Below are positions 58,050 to 64,000 of a stretch of DNA of 64,000 bases, one piece after another. The notes under the pieces are model-generated. The model worked only from the letters and a program-made list of their open reading frames with translations, searched no databases and was not told where the DNA came from. Where the stretch lies: NCBI GenBank assembly GCA_958450325.1, contig OY288246.1, forward strand, positions 41,469,619 to 41,533,618, given 5' to 3'. The translations under genes were made by a program, and so were the position numbers. This stretch comes from Agrostemma githago (taxonomy: Eukaryota > Streptophyta > Magnoliopsida > Caryophyllales > Caryophyllaceae). Each line of letters begins with the position of its first letter. The stretch's first letter is position 1.

Positions 58050-59380
58050 TGATGGCAGGGATTTGTCGTGAATCCTGACACCAAATAAAACCAACTATTC
58101 ATAAGCTAGGTAAAACTAAGCTAAACTATGCCAACAAAGCGGAGACAGAAAACGGATTAGATGAGATGATCAACGGATATCAAAGGTGAAGAGGTGGTCA
58201 TGCTATCTAGGTATAATCCGGGCCCTCGCTCCAAAACCGACCTAGAGGTTCCCCGCTCTCGTGCAAGAACCCATCCTAGCAACATACAAGACCACAAGAA
58301 GAAGGTAAGAAAACGTGCATTTGCAACTACAAGTCATTCAAGCATTTCATCAAACATGTTCTATGAATACAACCAAGAAGCAACCAAAACTTCCACCAAC
58401 ATCCTAAACAAACCCTTAATCACCCATTAAAGCACCCAATCCCCATACTAACCCTAGCAAGAGACTACTCACTACTCATCCCAATGCAATCCACATTCAC
58501 AATCACAACAAACAACATGATGAATGCATTCATAGTGAAAGGATGAAGAGAACTTGGCATAAACAATGACTATAACTAAATGAACAAGATTAAGCCAGAG
58601 AAAGATAAGGGAGAAGAGAATTATACCAACAAATGGAAAGAAGAAGGAAAAGAAAGGATTTTTGATTAAATCCAACCCAAAGAAATGGAATTCAATGTTG
58701 TCAATAGAGAAATCCCCCAATAGGTCTTCAATAATACAATGATTCAACAAGAATTAAACTAAGATTAAGGAGTAATTAAGCTAATCTACACTAATCTAAG
58801 CTAATCTAACCTAAAGTAGTCTAGGGTTTAGTGGATGTAAGGTAATGTAGAGTAGTGTCCCTAAAAACACAAGAGAGGGGTATATAGGGTTTCGTAAGTA
58901 AGGAAGATGAAAGAATTGAAGCGGAGCTGTGCTGGGCCCTTCGCGGCCGGGAAGGTCATGATCCCGACCGGAAAGTGGTGGTCCCGACCGGGAAGTTCAT
59001 GATCCCGGCCGGGATCACCCTCTAGTAACCTGTTTCTTCTCGTCTCTTCGTCCCGATCGAGATGGGTCCTTCCCGGGCGTGATGGGTCCTTATTTGATCT
59101 TCCTAGGCTTCTTATCGATGTTTGGTGCTCGGGATATCATCAAGTGGGCTCCACGGGACTCGGGATCGAGTCTAAGCGACCGAGTCATCGTCGCTTCTCT
59201 TCGTTGGCTCCATATGCGTCGGAAACGAGTCGGAATCGTTCCATTTCTCCAAGATAGTCCTTAGGAACCTAAAACAAGCTAGAAGAATTGTAAGTTGCCT
59301 CGAAACCGCTCTAAAGAGCGATTCCACAAGAGAAAACGGGACCAAACACAAGAAATAAACAATACAAAACACACTTATCA
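58050..59380 (-). repeat. Athila-like LTR 3 (5' LTR of internal copy 2)
   Basis: 1331 bp, about 330 bp shorter than LTR 1. The part equal to 29450-29700 of LTR 1 is mostly missing or rearranged near 58100-58170. TATA-like run at 58881-58886, palindromes at 58935-59085. It ends ACACTTATCA before CCTGG. Confidence 0.83.
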
Positions 59381-59385
59381 CCTGG

Positions 59386-59818
59386 TGCCTCCTATCTGTC
59401 TCACGTCTTCCAGCGGCTAGCTTGCCACCGCCTCGTGGTCAGTAATCGGTTTCTGGTTTAATTTTTTTTTGGTTTTATGGTTTAGTGTTTGCTTTCATTA
59501 TGAACGGTTTTCTTTTCGTTCAGTTGGGCGATCCGGCTGATACTGTTCAGCCCCCAGACTTCCCCCTGACACGGCTCAATGTCGATGCGGCTGGGGTAGC
59601 GTTTATAGAGTTTCTTCCCCCGTGTTCTGCAGAGGAGATGGAGGCTGGGATGAAGTGGCGTGACCGGGTATATCGGGTAAGCTTCGGGTTTTGCCTTGAA
59701 CTTGGCTCTAAGGGGTTTTGTTTGACTAATTTGTTTGGTTCTGTCTTTTAGGTTTCGTCAATCTCCCATAAGCGGTTGTGGCAGGCCGCTAAATGTTTCC
59801 GGGCCTACACGTCGAGGG
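59386..59818 (+). pseudogene. Antisense PMD gene of Tat element C, end of exon 5 and exons 6-7
   Basis: Resumes after the CCTGG duplication: the rest of exon 5 (ASYLSHVFQRLACHRL), a donor near 59436, exon 6 at 59524-59676 (LGDPADTVQPPDFPLTRLN, EEMEAGMKWRDR) and exon 7 from 59752 (SISHKRLWQAAKCFRAY), cut at 59819 by the LTR of element E. Acceptors TTCGTTCAG and GTCTTTTAG are clear. The frame is open in each exon. The 3' end of the gene is beyond element E. Confidence 0.7.
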
Positions 59819-61420
59819 TGACGGATGGGATTTGTCGTCTATCCTACCGGTCAAATAAAACCAACTATTCCTAACTGGGTAGATAGGGCAAGTTGGGTCG
59901 ATCCACAGGGACGGGGTGTTGGACTAAGGTGTGCTACGGTCAAAGACTAGGTTCAAGACAAACTAATCTAGGGGATAGACTAAAGACTAAGCTAAGGTCT
60001 AAAACACGAGCTAACAAAGCTAAACGAATAACTAATGACAAAAGGAAGCTAATAAATTGATAAGAAGAAACTAGGGTTAGGTCGGGTTCATGGATGCAAA
60101 GAAGACAAAAGGGGGAAAAACGGGGTTACTAGCATGCTTTCGTAGCCTAGGTAACGCCGATCGGGCTCTCGCTACGTAATCGGCCTAGGGGTCGCCCTCA
60201 CCATGCTCTCGCTACTAATGAGGTTACCAAACCTACAACCAAACATACACATACAAGAGAAGAGGCAAGAAAAACAAGGATTGATCGTCTCTAGTCTCAC
60301 AAGCATTTCCTCGAACATGTGGAGTGCAAGGTAAATGGGAAACAACGAAAACAACATCTATCACCACCCATCTCACCCTAATCATCCACAATCATAACCA
60401 ATCACCCTAATAACCCTAGCAAGAATCTACTCAAACATATCTAAAGGAAAACTAACACTAACAAGAGGAACCAAAACAAGAACAAGAGCATACATATGTA
60501 AAACTAACAAAGATGAAGAACAAAACAATAAACAAGATATAATGATGAAAACTTGAATGATAAAACAAAGATTAAGAGAAAGAAAAAGAGATTATACCAT
60601 ACTAGAAGATGAAAGCAAGAATGAAAACTTGTATAAAAGAGAAAACCCAAAACAATCTTCCAAGGTTGTCAATCTTGGTGGAGATCTTCAAGAATTCCTT
60701 AATACAAGATTAGCTAACTAGATTAAGGACTAATTACCGACTAATCTACTCTAATCTATGCTAATCTATACTAAAGTAGTCTGGGGTTTAGTGGGTAATG
60801 AAGAACATAACATAAGATTACAAGAGGGGGGTATATATAGGGTTATAAGAACAAAGGAGAAGAAAAGAAGCAAATGCGGGCTACAGCTGCCTCATCCCGT
60901 CCGGGATGAAATGGTCCCGTCCGGGACGAAATGGTCCCGCCGGGGACAAAATGGTCCCGTCGCGGACGAAATGTTCCCATCGGGGACGGACCCAAAACAG
61001 GCGCAACGCATTTTGCGCACCTCATCCCGGACGGGATGACGTCCTTCCCGACGGGGATGGGTCTTGTAGGCCTCCAATATGATCTTTAAGGTCCCTCCTT
61101 GCTTCTCATGGGTTTCTCATCGATTCTCGGGGCTCGGGATCGAGTCCTAGGGGCTCGGGATCGAGTCCTAGGGGCTCGGGATCGGGTCCCAAGGTCTCGG
61201 GATCGAATCCAAGGCATCGAGTGATCGTTCCTTCTCTTCGTTGGCTCCGAAAAGTGTATGTATTGAGTCGGAATCGCTCCAACTCTTCATGAATGGTCTC
61301 GGGAACCTAAAACGAACTAAAGGAAGCATAAGTAACCCATAAACCGCTCCCAAGGAGCGATTCCACAAGGAAAATGAGACCAAAACACAACAAATTAGCC
61401 ACTATAAACTACACTTATCA
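59819..61420 (-). repeat. 3' LTR of Athila-like element E
   Basis: 1602 bp; plus strand starts TGACGGATGGGATTTGTCG and ends ACACTTATCA. TATA-like run at 60832-60839, followed by palindromes of the form TCCCGTCCGGGA at 60893-61050. The left flank GAGGG (59814-59818) should be one copy of the target duplication. It interrupts exon 7 of the antisense PMD gene. Confidence 0.83.
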
Positions 61421-64000
61421 ACTCCCCCACACTTAACCCTTACTCGCCCTCGAGTAAGCACATGCTAACTACTAACTAGCCGAGCGGGTATTAGCGCACC
61501 CTACGCCCTTTCAACTCACGCGAGTACACTTAGAGGAAAAGTGCACTCCGCAAGGCAAGTGGGGTCTTGCGACAAAACTGTGGATGCAACCGGACACACA
61601 AAAAACACACAAACAAACAAACAAACACACACACAAACAAACACCAAACGGCTGCATCCAAGACAAAACAAATATCGCTTCCCTCAACAAAAGCGGTGAA
61701 ATAAGCACCGGTTTAGGACTCAAGGCAAGTGACAACGTTCCCAAGCTAATAGTGCGAATCGAGATGAACTAAACTCTAATAGTATGACAACAAAGAAATA
61801 AAAATGTTGGTAACTTACCTAGGTTCCTCCTAACCTTCTAAGAACGTACTACGGGACGATCGGCGGGATGGAAAAAGGATGAACCACGGTGTTAGTCGAC
61901 ACTGTAGGTAAGTGAGACCCCGCCCCTTTTAGCGATGAGCCAAGAGGGTCGTCCCACGCCCGAAACCGCCTAACTAGTCCAAGTAAAAAGGTGGAAATAT
62001 TTGCAAAATGAGGGAAGACCGACCATTACCACTATCATCCTTCCTAGGGACTCGGTCCTTTGGTAGGCTCTTCACGACAATAGTCGGCAAAAGGCTTATT
62101 TTTGGTATGCGAGGTTTCTTTTTGTGAGACGATTTTCTTTGGCATTTTCTTTCTTTTGCATATTTGCTTTTTGTGTGGCCATGCCATTTCTTTTTCTTCT
62201 TTTCTATTTTTTTTGGCTTTTTGTGCCTTTTCTTTTTCTTCAATCTTTTCTTTCTTTCACTTTCTTTTTTTTTTCTTTTCTTTGCCCTTTTGGCTTGATT
62301 TGGCTCGAAGGCATTTCTTTGCAACTAAGAAAGATGATTTCAACAATTTGCAATTTTATTGTGTGGAAATTTGTAGGAGGTAGGGAAAAGGGAGAGTCGG
62401 GGAGTGTCCTTCCCTTCAAACCCACAAAAAAGGGGAAAACTTGGACTAGTCAAATAACCCCAAACACGGTCACCTAAGGGACGGGACTCGGCAACCAAGG
62501 CCTTTTCATACCGTGGGTGGTCATAATGGTCAAAATGCAAATCCCGTAGTAAATCCCTAGTAAGGTAGGTGGACTCAAGGTAAGAAACCAACGAAATCAC
62601 TGATTTAGGGTCATTCTACTAGACTAAAGTCCAAGACTCGATTTACATCACTAGGAAGGGAAAGTAAACATTTGCACACTAGCCTCTAAACCGGGTTTTC
62701 GAAAACCTTTTTTTTACACACTAGACACAACTACATATCACAAAACAAAGACCCAACAAAGAACGAAAGAAAAAGAAGCAAAAGCAACAAAACAAAAACA
62801 AAACAAAACGAACACATAAACAACACAAACACCACCCCGAGCTTCCAAACAAGCCACCAAATCAACCACAAGTATGCACAAAGCTCCACCCGAGCACACC
62901 ACATCACAATCTCCTCCAAACTCCTCAAGAGACAAAGGGGAAAAGGGATAAAAGATGTTACCGGATGTCTTGAAAGCTCTCCAAAGCTATCGGTGATTCA
63001 TGCAACCTATAAGGAAAAAGGGAGGCAAAACACGCACAACAAAACAAATATACGAAACAACGACACAAAAGGAAAACACACAAAAGAAAATATTTTTGAT
63101 TTTTGTGAAATTTTTTCAAATTTTTAGGATTTTTAAAGATTTTTTGAAAAACTACGAAAATAAAACTAACTATGATAGAATATCGCTCCCCCACACTTAA
63201 ACCGAGCAATGTCCTCATGCTCGATCGTAGTGTGTGGAGACACTAAGGAAAAGAAAAGAAACTACGAAAATAAAGCTAAAAATCAAAAATAAAGCGGAGA
63301 AAATGGTAGAATGTGTCCGGCCGGGGTGTAGTCAAGTCACCATGGGCCGAGACGAGAAAAGATATGGATGGGGGGAGAAATAAAAAGAAAAAGAAAAGGA
63401 AACGGGAGGGGAGGACTAGGTGTAATCAAGTCACCTCGCCCGGATTCCGCCCAAATCCGACTAACTTCTACAAAAAGGTGAAAATCTTGTAAAATTTGGA
63501 TTTTTCAAAGGACTCTCGATGTAATCACATCATCGAGAGTCGGGAGCGACCATTACCAAGGCCCCGAGGGCCACCATGACACAAATTATAAGGGGAAGGG
63601 GAAGTAACAAAAGAATACAAGCAATAAAAGACAGAAAAGAAAGGATAGTTGTCGTACCATGCAGTTAGCAACTCACTCGCTCCATCGTCTCATAGGTCGA
63701 TAATGGCACATAGCTTTTCTTTGTCATTGCTATTCCTCTTCCTTCTCAATAAGGCCGCATGGTTAAAGTACAAAGGTATAAGGAGGTGGGATTTGATGTG
63801 AAAGTCGGTGTAAAGTGAAGAGAAAAAGAAGTGAATGTGCATATATGAAGTGTAGGGGTCATATGATAAGGGCAAGGATAGGTAGGGAGGTGGGGAGGGG
63901 GTATAAAATGGTTGGGTGGGCTCGAATGACAAAGAAGAGGCCAAATGAAGGAGCACGGCATCATCCCGGTCGGGATGGATAGTCCTGGTCGGGATGACAC
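61421..64000 (-). mobile_element. Athila-like element E, 3' internal part, runs off right edge
   Basis: Starts with the polypurine tract (AAGTGTGGGGGAGT reversed at 61421-61434) and follows the order of 31091-33775: a pyrimidine-rich tract (62105-62285), the second polypurine-like site (63186-63199), a TATA-like run (63902-63908) and the first palindromes at 63962-63998. No protein is recognised in the visible part; the ORF would lie beyond the edge. Confidence 0.78.

Larger units (their letters stand above)
29415..59380 (-). mobile_element. Tandem Athila-like composite: LTR-internal-LTR-internal-LTR
   Basis: Three LTRs (29415-31074; 35794-36039 plus 51900-53185; 58050-59380) and two internal regions (31075-35793 and 53186-58049), all minus strand. 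Only the outer ends carry a target duplication, CCTGG (29410-29414 and 59381-59385). Each internal region has its own PBS (TGGCGCCGTTGCCGGGGA) and polypurine tract (AAGTGTGGGGGAGT). Known: this PBS, matched to tRNA-Asp, is typical of Athila. Neither copy has protease, RT or integrase, so both are non-autonomous. The middle LTR is shared. The structure suggests recombination between LTRs of two related elements. Confidence 0.85.
19551..59818 (-). mobile_element. Tat element C: 3' LTR, 3' region and antisense PMD gene, with large insertions
   Basis: Minus-strand order from the right: antisense PMD gene (59818-59386 and 29414-27110 on the plus strand), tandem-repeat 3' region (27109-21698, holding a CACTA element), polypurine tract, 3' LTR (21682-19551). 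Without the insertions this part is only about 6.4 kb. Pol, gag and the 5' LTR would be right of Athila-like element E, outside the window. The order matches element A (PMD gene start to LTR is 1657 bp in A and about 1540 bp in C without the CACTA). Confidence 0.72.

Overview
This window is plant nuclear DNA made almost wholly of nested retrotransposons. I see no ordinary host gene. Evidence for a flowering plant: Ty3-type Tat and Athila-like LTR elements with plant primer-binding sites, L1-type LINEs with plant-style ORF2, a CACTA DNA transposon, a Cassandra-type solo LTR carrying a 5S-rRNA-derived segment, and plant mobile domain (PMD) coding sequence. The species cannot be fixed from sequence alone; a large-genome eudicot, perhaps of the Caryophyllales, is my guess. 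Most reading frames are broken. The nesting suggests heterochromatin.

Layout, left to right. 1-4910 is the 3' end of a plus-strand Tat element (A): an antisense PMD gene, a tandem array of hairpins, the polypurine tract and the 3' LTR (3100-4910). A sits in the antisense ORF of an older minus-strand Tat element (B, 4911 to about 15027). B's pol is cut by a Cassandra solo LTR (8571-8887), a minus-strand LINE (9491-14831) that itself holds a plus-strand LINE (11682-14136), and a LINE tail (15028-15250). 15518-19550 is the 5' LTR, PBS and leader of a plus-strand Tat element (D); its LTR holds another LINE (16116-17545). Element C (minus strand, from 19551) lies in D's leader. It has its 3' LTR at 19551-21682, a 3' region with tandem repeats and a CACTA element (22214-26098), then an antisense, multi-exon PMD gene starting at 27110.

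That PMD gene is split at 29414 by a 30-kb insertion flanked by the 5-bp duplication CCTGG. The insertion is a tandem Athila-like composite on the minus strand, LTR-internal-LTR-internal-LTR (29415-59380). Its middle LTR is split by the youngest element, a 15.9-kb plus-strand Tat element (36040-51899) with nearly identical LTRs, gag, pol and an antisense ORF. The PMD gene resumes at 59386 and is cut again at 59819 by another Athila-like element (E), which runs off the right edge.

Working relations. In the young Tat element, gag-protease and pol (RT, RNase H, archaeal-type RNase H, integrase) would supply mobility, but a frameshift in protease and a TGA before the second RNase H disable this copy. 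All Tat copies whose pol-to-3'LTR region is visible (A, B, C and the young element) carry an antisense PMD-like gene there. The Athila-like copies carry one unrecognised ORF and look non-autonomous. The most interesting signals are an array of stem-loops with compensating arm changes (2220-2703) and dense arrays of CG-centred palindromes next to the TATA boxes of unrelated LTR families.
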